From an uncultured Ectothiorhodospiraceae bacterium (GTDB lineage: Bacteria; Pseudomonadota; Gammaproteobacteria; UBA9214): a stretch of DNA of 35,080 nt. A program made the position numbers and the translations under genes. The stretch lies in NCBI GenBank assembly GCA_947258845.1, contig CAMYJZ010000017.1, forward strand, positions 1 through 35,080. Direction: 5' to 3'. Below the pieces are notes generated by a model. That model was not told where the DNA came from, ran no database searches, and was given only the letters and a program-made list of their open reading frames with translations. Shown piece after piece: positions 15,993-23,845 of this stretch. Positions within the stretch are counted from its first letter, which is position 1. The number at the start of each line of letters is the position of its first letter.

Positions 15993-16358
15993 TACTCATT
16001 ACCTCGTGTTATCTGTACAGAAATGCCCTATGCCGCAGGATATACAGAGTGTGTGGTGCCTTTAAAATCGTCCTCTGGTTCAGGCCGGTATATGCAACAC
16101 TCAAAAGGCGTAGTCGTAGTATATAAGAATATCCATATAATCTAAATAGACAGGATTTAACCAAGTAAGGCTTTCATACGTGCCAGATTTATTGACTACG
16201 GGCAAGCAGTTGCTGAGGCAGAAGGATTTCTACGAACAACTGAAATGGATGTGTTTTGGTTGAAAATTGACTTCTTCTAATTTTGGGGTTTCTCAATAAA
16301 TTAGACCCTCTTAAGATATTCATGACTACTTTCATTATTATTCGAACTACAGTAAGTA
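15993..16358. other. AT-rich intergenic region before the insertion sequence
   Basis: GC content falls sharply here relative to the preceding genes, and no gene, RNA or terminator is recognised. A short open stretch around 16180-16280 (encoding ARFIDYGQAVAEAEGFLR) lacks a start with a ribosome binding site and is not called. The composition change marks the left edge of an island that extends through the phosphatase gene. Confidence 0.5.
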
Positions 16359-17156
16359 GAACCTATCTCAAAATAACATAACAACCAGAATCTATTAATT
16401 CGATGCGTGCTATGTCTAAGTTACGAACAGTGGCAACGTATCCGGGACCATTTTCTGGAGGAACACATTCCACCCGGTCGTCCAGGTCGCAAGCCGACCC
16501 CTATTCGCAAAGTTCTCGAAGCCGATTTTTTTATTCTCAACACGGGTGCTCAGTGGCGCATGTTGCCGCAGCGCTACACAAACTACAAAACGGTACATGT
16601 CGTATCCAGAACTGTTGCCGGAACGAAGTGCTGCGCGATGAAAACGCGCTGGATTAATCGGAATGCTTTATCGATGTGACCCTTGTTTCGGCCAAGGGCG
16701 ATGGGGATGAGATCGGTCCGACCAGGCGCGATAAAGGTGTGAAAATCATTGAAATTGTAGATCGCCACGGGTTGCCGCTGGCGGTCAGTATGCACGCCGC
16801 GTACAATCATGAAGTCACCTTGGTGCAACTGGGTTCTGGCTTCTACATGATAGAAGCGAACCCGGAGAACTTGATTGGCGATCGTGCGTACGACTGTGAA
16901 AAACTCGATGAGGAACTGCGGCAGGATGGCATTGAGATGACTGCACCGCATAAAAGAAACCTGGTAAAACCGAGAACACAGGACAGCCTCCGACTGCGTC
17001 GAGACGAGCGGCGCTGGCTGGTGGAACGGTTCTTTGCCTGGATTCAGTGGCAACATCGCCTCCTGGTTCGCTGGGAATACTACGCCGATAATTTTTCTCG
17101 GCTTTGTGCAGCTCGCAATCATCAGTATCTTGCTAAGGCAATATTGAGATAGTTTC
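16359..17156 (+). mobile_element. IS5-family element (IS427-like group), decayed
   Basis: This is a 798-bp element bounded by imperfect terminal inverted repeats. The left end is GAACCTATCTCAAAAT (16359-16374). The right end, read inward from 17156, is GAAACTATCTCAATAT. A TA dinucleotide sits outside each end (16357-16358 and 17157-17158), as expected for the TA target duplication of IS427-group elements. Inside is one broken DDE transposase gene. It lies at the edge of an AT-rich region. Confidence 0.8.
16407..17152 (+). pseudogene. IS5-family transposase, frameshifted and interrupted
   Basis: The N-terminal part (RIRDHFLEEHIPPGRPGRKP ... GAQWRMLPQRYTNYKTVH) reads in one frame to about 16597. 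The continuation, RIQNCCRNEVLRDENALD, then a TAA stop, then SECFIDVTLVSAKGDGDEIG, is in another frame. A third segment keeps the DDE-domain blocks GVKIIEIVDRHGLPL, NLIGDRAYD and RRWLVERFFAWIQWQHRLL. Compared with intact relatives, the stretch around the TAA also looks internally shortened. Programmed frameshifting would not explain the stop codon, so the gene is almost surely dead. Confidence 0.85.
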
Positions 17157-17288
17157 TAGTATCTCAGAATGATAGGAATGTTTGGCTCCGTCTGACTTGC
17201 GGTGTATGAAATAGCAGGAAGGATGGAAACTCATGTAACTACAATAAGTTTGGCCATTAGTGATTCCAATAACATATAAGGAAACACC

Positions 17289-18998
17289 ATGCGTCCTTTC
17301 GTAGGGATTATTCTTCTTGTGTTTGCAGGTTTGGCCAAAGCACAAGGTTTTGCCTGGTTCTCCTGTGAGTCCCGGGATGTGCTCTTAACTATTGCAGACG
17401 ACATTCTTGCACTAAATCCCGATCTTGTTATAACTCAAGGTGATGCCCCTTATACCAATAGTAATTTTTTAAATAAATGGGGAATGTCCGCTGAGATTGT
17501 GCAGTTCGATTCAGTGGCATCAGGACCGAATTTAAGGGATTTCAATCATCATTATGATCAAATGATGTCAAACCCGGGTTGGCAAGACTTAATGACTGGC
17601 CCTTATGACATTTATTCGCAGTTTGATGACCATGAATGGGGGGGCGATAACTGGGCTCATAATCTGACTACTGCTAATTCCCTAAGGCCAATTAATGCCA
17701 CCACTCAGGCTGAGGTGAACTTTCACTGGCGACAGGGCCGAACTGCATGGCAGACATGGACGAACGCATACAGCCAGAATGCAAACGCAACTTATGACAT
17801 AACGGTCAACACTGAAATACCTTCCGGAGCTTTCCAAGGGAATGGAGTACCTGAACCAGGTGATTATCCAATTACCTACTTCCGTAAAACCTATGGTGAA
17901 GTTGAATACATCTTTATTGATACCATTTCGTATCGTGACTATTCAAGTAGTTCCCCAGGAGATCCTGGTTTAACGATGTTAGGTATCCAACAGAAGGCAT
18001 GGTTGATTGATAGGATTAATGCCTCAAATGCAAAGTTTGTTGTGGTGTCATCAACCAAGAAGCTAGGTACTACTGGCACAAATGATAACTGGAGTAATTA
18101 CCGTACAGAAAGAAATGAGATTCTGGCGGCTATTACAAGGACCGGAGTTGTGTGGATTTCCGGAGATCATCATTGGCCAGCAATAATAAGGAATAATGAT
18201 GGAGATACCTCAATATATACCAATGTGGCTTCAGGCCCAGCCGGTGTATCTTGGTCAGGCAATTTGCCAGCCAATAACAACTCAGGCACGTTAATTTGGG
18301 CTTCTAATGGAAACCCATCTGGCCCGAATCGTACAACTACAGACATGTTTGGCTACGGATATGTTCAAAACGATCAGCTGCATTTACAGATCCGCAGTAA
18401 CGATCAGACAATCTATTATCATGGGTACATGACCCCAGGCAGCAATGAGATCACTACCGTATTTGCGGGTCCGTCGTTACCACTGGCTAATGATAACGAT
18501 AATGATGGCGTAACTGATAACAATGATAATTGTCCCGACGTACCTAATGGCCCGCTGTTTCTGGACCCTGGAGATAACGGTATATCTCAGCGTAATACTG
18601 ATGGTGATGTCGAAGGCGATGCCTGTGATGCTGATGATGACAATGACGGCTTGCTAGATGCCGATGAAAATGTAATCGGGACCGATCGGCTACTGGTTGA
18701 CACCGATGGCGATGGATTTAATGATGGTGAAGAAGTCGTGTATGGCACTAACCCTTTGGATTATGCTTCATTTCCGATTATTGCAGACGGTGATCTTTCT
18801 CTTGATGGAAACATAAATGCAGCTGATATATTGATTGGTTATAAATTACTCAATGGTCAGATCCTGGTAAACCCCTTGCTTCTGTCGCATGGTGATGTAG
18901 CACCTTTAGTCAGTAACATACCTGCGCCTGATGGACTGTTCACACTGGGCGATTTGCTGATAATCCAACGCAAGGCATTGAGTCAGATAAACTTCTAA
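17289..18998 (+). CDS. Secreted PhoD-like phosphatase with TSP3 repeats and dockerin-like tail
   Basis: This 569-residue exported protein has a signal peptide MRPFVGIILLVFAGLAKA with likely cleavage after AKA. Residues about 20-380 form a PhoD-like metallophosphatase: QGDAPY (50-55), FDDHEWGGD near 113 and ISGDHHW near 292 are metal-binding-type motifs. Residues about 398-495 carry acidic thrombospondin type 3 repeats (DNDNDGVTDNNDNCPD, DADDDNDGLLDADE, DTDGDGFNDGEE) that bind calcium. The end (DGDLSLDGNINAADILIGYK and DGLFTLGDLLIIQRK) looks like a paired dockerin-type calcium loop. It probably cleaves extracellular phosphoesters; the substrate is unknown. Codon use is clearly AT-richer than in the flanking genes and an IS lies 130 bp upstream, so acquisition by transfer is likely. 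Confidence 0.88.
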   Translation: MRPFVGIILLVFAGLAKAQGFAWFSCESRDVLLTIADDILALNPDLVITQGDAPYTNSNFLNKWGMSAEIVQFDSVASGPNLRDFNHHYDQMMSNPGWQDLMTGPYDIYSQFDDHEWGGDNWAHNLTTANSLRPINATTQAEVNFHWRQGRTAWQTWTNAYSQNANATYDITVNTEIPSGAFQGNGVPEPGDYPITYFRKTYGEVEYIFIDTISYRDYSSSSPGDPGLTMLGIQQKAWLIDRINASNAKFVVVSSTKKLGTTGTNDNWSNYRTERNEILAAITRTGVVWISGDHHWPAIIRNNDGDTSIYTNVASGPAGVSWSGNLPANNNSGTLIWASNGNPSGPNRTTTDMFGYGYVQNDQLHLQIRSNDQTIYYHGYMTPGSNEITTVFAGPSLPLANDNDNDGVTDNNDNCPDVPNGPLFLDPGDNGISQRNTDGDVEGDACDADDDNDGLLDADENVIGTDRLLVDTDGDGFNDGEEVVYGTNPLDYASFPIIADGDLSLDGNINAADILIGYKLLNGQILVNPLLLSHGDVAPLVSNIPAPDGLFTLGDLLIIQRKALSQINF

Positions 18999-19302
18999 TC
19001 TATAGGTTCGCGTTTGGTCGGTATGAGACCTTTGAGCAGGTGACATATGCCCTGCAGCGGGTCGGCTAATGCCGCTGAATGTTGTTCAATCAAAACATCT
19101 ATATGAGAAATAATATTTATCTGTTAGTTATTTATAAATAAATTACCTACCAGTACTTCTGTACAATTTACCCTGCCTGCCTTCACAACTACCCTGAGCA
19201 CATCAATACAAGTGCGTTTACCTGCTACCCTCATAAGGTAAACCACAATAACGAACCGGGACTGGAGTCAGCGTAGCCAGTTATCCGGAGGGAGGTAGTC
19301 AT
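18999..19302. other. AT-rich intergenic region before the M23 peptidase
   Basis: No intact gene is seen. A short stretch near 19015-19068 (RYETFEQVTYALQRVG then a stop) looks like a coding scrap of unknown origin. The AT-rich sequence at 19090-19150 could hold a promoter. A strong GGAGGGAGG ribosome binding site at 19287-19295 precedes the next gene. Confidence 0.45.
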
Positions 19303-20235
19303 ATGATGCATATGCCGAACACCCTGTTGCTTGCCAATCGCCACGGACAAATCCGCAGTGTCGCCTTCAATCCGCGGCTCACCGGGCTGCTGATCCTTGC
19401 AGGGATTATCATGATCGCCGGCAGCATTCTCTTCAGCGGCTTTCGCGCCGGGATCAACACGGAAGCCCGTCAGCAGTTATCCGAGGTTGTCGAACTCAGG
19501 ACACTGTTACTGCAACAGCAATCGGAAATTGCCCGGGCTCATAAGGTGGCAGAAGAAAATCTGGATGCCCTGACCCTGCGTCTCGGCCGGATGCAGGCAC
19601 GAATGCTGCGTCTGGATACACTCGGCGAGCGCCTGGTGCAGCAGGCCGATCTCGATGCGGCTGAATTCGATTTCAACAGGGTGCCGCCCGTGGGTGGACC
19701 GCAAAATGCAACTAGCCTCTCTACCATAACGGTACCGGACTTCCTGGACATGTTTGAAGAAATGGTCGTGATAGCGGAAGACCGTGAAATCAAGCTGACT
19801 GCACTGGAGCAGCTGATCAATAACCGGAACCTGAACGAGCGCATCATCCCGTCAGGCCGTGCCGTCGAACACGGCGTGCTGTCGTCGAAATACGGCAGGC
19901 GCATCGATCCGTTTTCCGGCAAGCAGGACGACCACAAGGGCATCGATATTACCAGCAAGGAAGGCTCCAGCATCCTGGCCGTCGCAGACGGCATCGTAAC
20001 CTGGTCCGGAGAGCGTGCAGGCTACGGCAGGCTGGTGGAAATCAATCATGGCAATGGTTATGTCACGCGCTACGGGCACAACAAGCGGCAACTGGTCAAA
20101 GTCGGTGATACTGTCAGAAAGGGTGAGTCGATCGCGTTGATGGGTTCCACCGGACGTTCAACCGGTCCGCATGTGCATATCGAGGTCATGCACAATGGCA
20201 AACAAGTGAATCCAGACAATTATCTGAATAACTAG
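19303..20235 (+). CDS. M23-family murein endopeptidase with coiled coil
   Basis: The 310-residue bitopic membrane protein has a cytoplasmic start, one membrane helix ([19 protein letters not shown], about 29-47) and a coiled coil (about 55-110). The C-terminal LytM/M23 domain covers about 190-308. Zinc ligands and catalytic histidines are visible in HKGIDI, GHNKR and HVHIEV, so it should cleave peptidoglycan crosslinks in the periplasm rather than being a degenerate EnvC/NlpD-type activator. GGAGGGAGG lies eight bases upstream; an in-frame ATG two codons later is an alternative start. It resembles the single-helix LytM proteins found near lpxC-secA in many gammaproteobacteria, but those genes are not here. 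Confidence 0.9.
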   Translation: MMHMPNTLLLANRHGQIRSVAFNPRLTGLLILAGIIMIAGSILFSGFRAGINTEARQQLSEVVELRTLLLQQQSEIARAHKVAEENLDALTLRLGRMQARMLRLDTLGERLVQQADLDAAEFDFNRVPPVGGPQNATSLSTITVPDFLDMFEEMVVIAEDREIKLTALEQLINNRNLNERIIPSGRAVEHGVLSSKYGRRIDPFSGKQDDHKGIDITSKEGSSILAVADGIVTWSGERAGYGRLVEINHGNGYVTRYGHNKRQLVKVGDTVRKGESIALMGSTGRSTGPHVHIEVMHNGKQVNPDNYLNN

Positions 20236-20260
20236 AAAACTTCATTGGTGCCGTTACATA

Positions 20261-20311
20261 CAAATACGAAAGGCGACGGGTGGGGCCTTTCGTATTTGGC
20301 GGAGAGGGAGG
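20261..20311. repeat. Duplicate of the tRNA-Ser 3' end plus terminator (copy A)
   Basis: These 51 bp match 20463-20513 at 48 positions. The copied segment contains the last 13 bases of the tRNA-Ser gene (20499-20511, minus strand, including CCA) and the hairpin and AT-rich tail just beyond it. The rest of the tRNA is absent here. A duplicated tRNA 3' end is what site-specific integration followed by loss of the element leaves behind, although simple duplication is possible. Confidence 0.8.
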
Positions 20312-20319
20312 CCGCTCAC

Positions 20320-20359
20320 GCACATCCCTGTGCTCCGCGGCACCTGCACATCCCTGTGC
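20320..20359. repeat. 14-bp direct repeat GCACATCCCTGTGC, two copies
   Basis: GCACATCCCTGTGC occurs at 20320-20333 and 20346-20359, separated by 12 bp. Each copy is itself a small hairpin (GCACA/TGTGC). The pair lies between the two copies of the tRNA-Ser 3' end. Confidence 0.65.
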
Positions 20360-20462
20360 ATTGGGATTCTTCTTCTCTTGGTGTCTCAGCACTCCAGCGT
20401 TCAAATCGGCTATCCTCCCGATTTGTCGAACCCGGAGGGGCTTCTCACCCCCCCCCACACCA

Positions 20463-20513
20463 CAAATACAAAAGGCCCCGGGTGGGGCCTTTCGTATTTG
20501 GCGGAGAGGGAGG
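20463..20513. repeat. Native tRNA-Ser 3' end and terminator (copy B)
   Basis: This is the partner of the repeat at 20261-20311. It overlaps the genuine tRNA-Ser gene and its downstream hairpin. The three differences from copy A are in the left arm of the hairpin region, and copy B keeps the better stem. Confidence 0.8.
20471..20492 (-). terminator. Terminator of tRNA-Ser
   Basis: On the minus strand AAAGGCCCC-ACCC-GGGGCCTTT forms a 9-bp stem directly after the tRNA, followed by TGTATTTG. The T-run is short, but the position and stem strength fit an intrinsic terminator. Confidence 0.65.
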
Positions 20514-20586
20514 GATTCGAACCCCCGGACGGTTTCCCGTCAACGGTTTTCAAGACCGCCGCTTTCGACCACTCAGCCACCTCTCC
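20499..20586 (-). tRNA. tRNA-Ser(UGA)
   Basis: This 88-nt class II tRNA begins GGAGAGGTGGCTGAGTGG. It has anticodon loop CTTGAAA (anticodon TGA), a long variable arm (GACGGGAAACCGTC), T-loop TTCGAAT and encoded CCA. The GGAGAGG acceptor strand pairs with CCTCTCC. It is divergent from yccA; E. coli serT is likewise near yccA. Confidence 0.97.
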
Positions 20587-20726
20587 TGCAGCGATTGTTT
20601 TGCGCTGCGCAAGCATACCGGAACGGAACCGGGGTTTTCCAGCCTAATCTCATGAAATTCCACAAATTCCGGAGGTTGCTGTTTTCTCCCGGTGTGTTTA
20701 TCCTTGTGAACCAAGCAAACAGCGGA

Positions 20727-20755
20727 TTGTCATATTAACTGTTTGAAATTGTTAA
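20727..20755 (+). promoter_or_regulatory. Possible promoter of yccA
   Basis: TTGTCA (20727-20732) and TGTTAA (20750-20755) are spaced by 17 bp within an AT-rich stretch 23 bp before the yccA start. The -35 is near consensus and the -10 is weak. Confidence 0.35.
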
Positions 20756-20777
20756 ATCACAACGGGGGTTACACTGG

Positions 20778-21446
20778 ATGAGTGCATTTGAGAAAACCAT
20801 AGTACGGTCGGAACAGTCGGTACTGAGTACCAACAAGGTTATTCGCAACACCTATACCCTGCTGTCCATGACGCTACTGTTCAGCGCCCTGTGCGCGGGT
20901 ATCGCCGTTGTGGCCAATATGCCGTTCATTCACCCGATCATTACCCTGGTCGGTTACTTCGGCCTGCTGTTCGCCGTCACCAAGACCCGCAACAGCGGCC
21001 TCGGCCTGTTCTTCGTGTTTGCCCTGACCGGTTTCATGGGCGTGACGCTGGGGCCGATCATCAGCGCCTACCTGTCGCTGCCGGGCGGTGACCAGATCGT
21101 GATGACCGCCATGGGCGGTACCGGGGTGATCTTCCTCGGCCTGTCCGGTTATGCCCTGACCACGCGCAAGGACTTCAGCTTCATGGGCGGGTTCCTGATG
21201 GTGGGTATCCTGGTGGCCTTCCTGGCGGGTATCGCCAGCCTGTTCCTGTCCATGCCGGGCCTGTCGCTGGCGGTCTCGGCCATGTTCGTGCTGTTGATGT
21301 CCGGCCTGATTCTGTATCAGACCAGCCAGATCATCCACGGCGGCGAGACCAACTACATTATGGCCACCGTCACGCTATATGTTGCCATCTACAACCTGTT
21401 CACCAGCCTGTTGCACCTGCTGGGCGCCTTTGGCGGCGACGATTAG
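20778..21446 (+). CDS. yccA: Bax inhibitor-1 family inner membrane protein YccA
   Basis: The 222-residue protein has seven hydrophobic segments, as in the BI-1/YccA family. E. coli YccA is an inner membrane substrate and modulator of the FtsH protease; ion-leak activity is known for other BI-1 members. The cytoplasmic N-terminus (MSAFEKTIVRSEQSVLSTNK) and the C-terminal helix (MATVTLYVAIYNLFTSLLHLLGAFGGDD) match YccA closely. A GGGGG ribosome binding site lies upstream. An intrinsic terminator follows, so it is probably monocistronic. The neighbouring divergent tRNA-Ser supports orthology. Confidence 0.94.
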   Translation: MSAFEKTIVRSEQSVLSTNKVIRNTYTLLSMTLLFSALCAGIAVVANMPFIHPIITLVGYFGLLFAVTKTRNSGLGLFFVFALTGFMGVTLGPIISAYLSLPGGDQIVMTAMGGTGVIFLGLSGYALTTRKDFSFMGGFLMVGILVAFLAGIASLFLSMPGLSLAVSAMFVLLMSGLILYQTSQIIHGGETNYIMATVTLYVAIYNLFTSLLHLLGAFGGDD

Positions 21447-21469
21447 CCGTACCCCCTTTGTCACCCAAC

Positions 21470-21498
21470 AAGCCCCGCTCTGCGGGGCTTGATTTTTT
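21470..21498 (+). terminator. Intrinsic terminator after yccA
   Basis: AAGCCCCGC-TCT-GCGGGGCTT forms a perfect 9-bp stem with a three-base loop, followed by GATTTTTT. This is a textbook rho-independent terminator 23 bases after the yccA stop. Confidence 0.93.
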
Positions 21499-21509
21499 GG
21501 AAGCCGGAT

Positions 21510-21911
21510 ATGAACGAAACCTTTGACGCACGTAATGAACTCGAGCAGAAGCTGCTGGCGGCCCAGGAGGGCCAGCTTTCGAGCGAGGAGTTCATGGTGT
21601 ACCTGCTCGATACCCAGGTCTTCATGCCGGTCAAGGATTCGATCGGGATCGAAGGTTTCACCGGCAGCGACAAGGCGATCCCCCTGACTCTGAAGACAGA
21701 GGACGACATCGAGATCCTCATCCTGTTTACCAGTCCGGATCGCGCCAAGACCTTCCTGCAGGATTTCCCCGGTTTCGATGGCGGTCTGCTGACCGAGTTC
21801 AAATGGGTGCTGGAACGCACCGGCAACGGTGTCGGTATCTCGATCAATCCGAACTGGCCCGTCGGTATGGACATGGAACCGGAGATGGTCCGGCAGTTGA
21901 AAAGTAACTGA
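21510..21911 (+). CDS. SseB N-terminal domain protein
   Basis: The 133-residue soluble protein resembles the SseB N-terminal domain: paired acidic helices (LEQKLLAAQEGQLSSEEFMVYLL), then a VFMPVKD strand, a LKTEDDIEILILFTSPDRAKTFL core and an ILNPN-like SINPNWPVGMDM segment. The domain is common in bacteria and its molecular role is not established. The ATG at 21510 has GGAAG seven bases upstream, just after the yccA terminator. It has no signal peptide and is followed by an inverted repeat. Confidence 0.82.
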   Translation: MNETFDARNELEQKLLAAQEGQLSSEEFMVYLLDTQVFMPVKDSIGIEGFTGSDKAIPLTLKTEDDIEILILFTSPDRAKTFLQDFPGFDGGLLTEFKWVLERTGNGVGISINPNWPVGMDMEPEMVRQLKSN

Positions 21912-21921
21912 CACCCTTCAC

Positions 21922-21998
21922 GGAAAAAAAGGGGACATTCTGCGTTTTTCTCAGCTATAAATTCAGGTCGAGGTAACTAGCAGAATGTTCCCGTTTTT
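21922..21998. repeat. Inverted repeat (REP/MITE-like) spanning the CPBP start
   Basis: The left arm GGAAAAAAAGGGGACATTCTGC (21922-21943, written in full as positions only beyond the core GGGACATTCTGC) faces a right arm with core GCAGAATGTTCCC followed by GTTTTTGC (21980-21998). The arms match apart from a few mismatches and one extra T, around a 36-bp AT-rich centre. The ATG of the next gene (21985) lies inside the right arm. Similar GGGACATTCTGC palindromes occur as dispersed elements in some gammaproteobacteria; only one copy is in this window. Confidence 0.65.
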
Positions 21999-22434
21999 GC
22001 GCAAACCCTGGCAGGATCCCCTCTTCTGGCTGGCACTGGCCGCGGGGCCAGTGTGCTGGCTGGTCATCTACCTGCTGCTTCGACCGGAGCCGCAGTGGGG
22101 CTGGCCGCTGGCCGCGCCGCTGCAGTACCTGCTGCCGGCGCTGGTCTACCCGGTGCTGGAGGAGATCGTGTTTCGCGGGCTGCTGCAGGAATGGGTGCGC
22201 GAGCGGATCAGCGAGCGAAGCTTCGGGCCGTTCAGCGTGGCCAACCTGCTCACCAGTGTGGTGTTCACCGGCCTGCATTTCATCTACCACCCGCCGCTGT
22301 GGGCGGCCCTGGTGTTGTTCCCTTCACTGGTGTTCGGATTCTTCAAGGACCGCACCCGGGGGCTCGCCGCGCCCATCATCCTGCACAGCTTTTACAACGC
22401 CGGCTTCCTCTGGGTACTCTCAGGTCCGGTCTAG
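21985..22434 (+). CDS. CPBP-family intramembrane glutamic protease
   Basis: The 149-residue membrane protein has about four helices and the CPBP (CAAX-protease and bacteriocin-processing) motifs EEIVFRG (about 53-59), FTGLHF (about 87-92) and HSFYN near the C-terminus. These supply the Glu-Glu, His and His/Asn active-site residues. The small size is like the MrtJ-type proteases paired with protein-sorting signals, but no such target is seen nearby. GAGGT lies ten bases before the ATG. The first codons are part of an inverted repeat, so the N-terminus MFPFLRKP may be partly element-derived. Its TAG stop shares a CTAG with the convergent kinase gene. Confidence 0.85.
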   Translation: MFPFLRKPWQDPLFWLALAAGPVCWLVIYLLLRPEPQWGWPLAAPLQYLLPALVYPVLEEIVFRGLLQEWVRERISERSFGPFSVANLLTSVVFTGLHFIYHPPLWAALVLFPSLVFGFFKDRTRGLAAPIILHSFYNAGFLWVLSGPV

Positions 22435-23843
22435 TCCAGTGCCGCCAGGAAGCGTTGCTGGCGCGCTGACAGCGGCGGATTTTCAGCGGGGGTAAACATC
22501 TCACCCGGACCGGACGGGGACCAGTCGTCCGTGGCTCCCGCGGCCTGCCAGGCAATGCCGCGCGCCGTGGCCTCCACCTGCAGCGGCCGCTGTACCGGCA
22601 GACCCGAGAGGTCGGCGAGTCGCTGGCACAGGCCATCGAGGTTCGCCAGGCCACCGCTGACCTGGATGGCGCTGACCGCCGGGTTCAGCTGGCAGAGGAT
22701 GGCCACATTGGCCTGGATCAGAAAGGCAATGCTCTCGACTACCCCGACCATGGCGGCAGCGGTTGATGTCGGTGCCTCCAGGAAGGCCGGTTTCGGTCCT
22801 GTACGCCACCAGGGTGCGCCCAGACCGCCCACGGTGTTGAGAAATACCGGGGGTGACTCGATTGTCGCCAGCCAGTCCGCCAGATCCAGCTCGATATCCT
22901 TCACCTTGAAGCGGCGTTCCGCCCAGGCGAGTGCCGCCCAGGCACCGTTCACGGTTCCCTCGAAATAGTAATCTGCGCTGTCCGCGCTGCTCTGTGAAAT
23001 GCCGGTCAGCAGGCCGGGAGGCGCTTGCCCGAGAGCGCTGACCGGCATGAGCACGAAGGCGCCGGTGCCGATATTGACGCGAATGGTGTTGGGTGACGGC
23101 CGGCCCTGTGCATACAGGGCCGCGGTCTGGTCACCGTTGACGGCCGTCAACGGGATGTTGCCCGTTGCGGTGATGCCGTAATTCGCACAGATCGGCCGGC
23201 ACTCCGGCAGCAGGCCCCTGTCAATGCCAAACAATCCCAGCAACCAGTCGTCCCAGTCGCGCTGCCCGAGATTCCACAACAGGGTGCGCGAGGCATTGGC
23301 GTGATCCACCTGTTCAGTCTTGCCCGCGAGCAGGTGGTGCAGCAGGTAACTGACCAGCGGACCCACAACCAGGCGGTCACTGTCACGGGCCGCTGCAAGC
23401 GCCGGTTCATGCTCCAGCAGCCATTGCAGCTTGCTCGCGCCGTAGTGCGCCGACAGTTGCAGGCCGGTGCGCTGGAGGATCTCGGGCTGGTGAGGTTCGA
23501 GGGCCAGCAGTCCCTGCGCGCAGCGCGTGTCCTGCCAGCTGAGTACCGGGCTCAGGGCCACACCCGTCTGCCGGTCCCAGGCGAGTACGCTGGAACGTTG
23601 CGTGGCCAGTCCGGCCGCCGTGATCTGCGCACCGTCCAGGGCGGGGTGTGCGAGCAGCTCGTTCAGCACGGTGTGCAGGGATGCCAGGAGATCCTGCGGT
23701 GATTGCTCCACCTCGGTGCGGCTGCGGGCATCCAGGCTGACGGGTTGACGGGTCAGTGCCACCTGTCGTCCCCGGGCATCGAAGGCGACGGCACGGGTCG
23801 AATGCGTGCCCTGGTCGAGGGCGAGTGTCAGCATCTCGGGCAC
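22431..23843 (-). CDS. Glycerol kinase-like FGGY carbohydrate kinase
   Basis: The 470-residue FGGY kinase has the ATP-binding N-terminal motif LALDQGTHSTRAVAFD (residues 6-21). Family blocks also include SWQDTR (near 103), VNIGTGAF (about 257-264), YYFEGTVNGA and IQVSGGLANLDGLCQRLADL (about 394-413). The glycerol kinase assignment rests on DQGTHSTRA, on GlpK-like layout, and on its place two bases after glpD in an operon with a glycerophosphodiesterase. E. coli GlpK is about 500 residues, so this is slightly short, and some GlpK signature segments are loose. Another polyol kinase is possible. It is the last gene of the operon. Confidence 0.82.
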   Translation of the reverse strand: MPEMLTLALDQGTHSTRAVAFDARGRQVALTRQPVSLDARSRTEVEQSPQDLLASLHTVLNELLAHPALDGAQITAAGLATQRSSVLAWDRQTGVALSPVLSWQDTRCAQGLLALEPHQPEILQRTGLQLSAHYGASKLQWLLEHEPALAAARDSDRLVVGPLVSYLLHHLLAGKTEQVDHANASRTLLWNLGQRDWDDWLLGLFGIDRGLLPECRPICANYGITATGNIPLTAVNGDQTAALYAQGRPSPNTIRVNIGTGAFVLMPVSALGQAPPGLLTGISQSSADSADYYFEGTVNGAWAALAWAERRFKVKDIELDLADWLATIESPPVFLNTVGGLGAPWWRTGPKPAFLEAPTSTAAAMVGVVESIAFLIQANVAILCQLNPAVSAIQVSGGLANLDGLCQRLADLSGLPVQRPLQVEATARGIAWQAAGATDDWSPSGPGEMFTPAENPPLSARQQRFLAALD

Positions 23844-23845
23844 GC

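Noticed and set aside
15727-16065. Plus-strand 112-codon frame after the HutZ-like gene
   Set aside because: It overlaps the better-supported minus-strand small gene, has no ribosome binding site, and its product is low-complexity.
20245-20738. Open frames on the plus strand over tRNA-Ser with products such as [20 protein letters not shown]
   Set aside because: These are translations of the antisense of a tRNA-Ser gene and its duplicated end, a well-known class of spurious protein.
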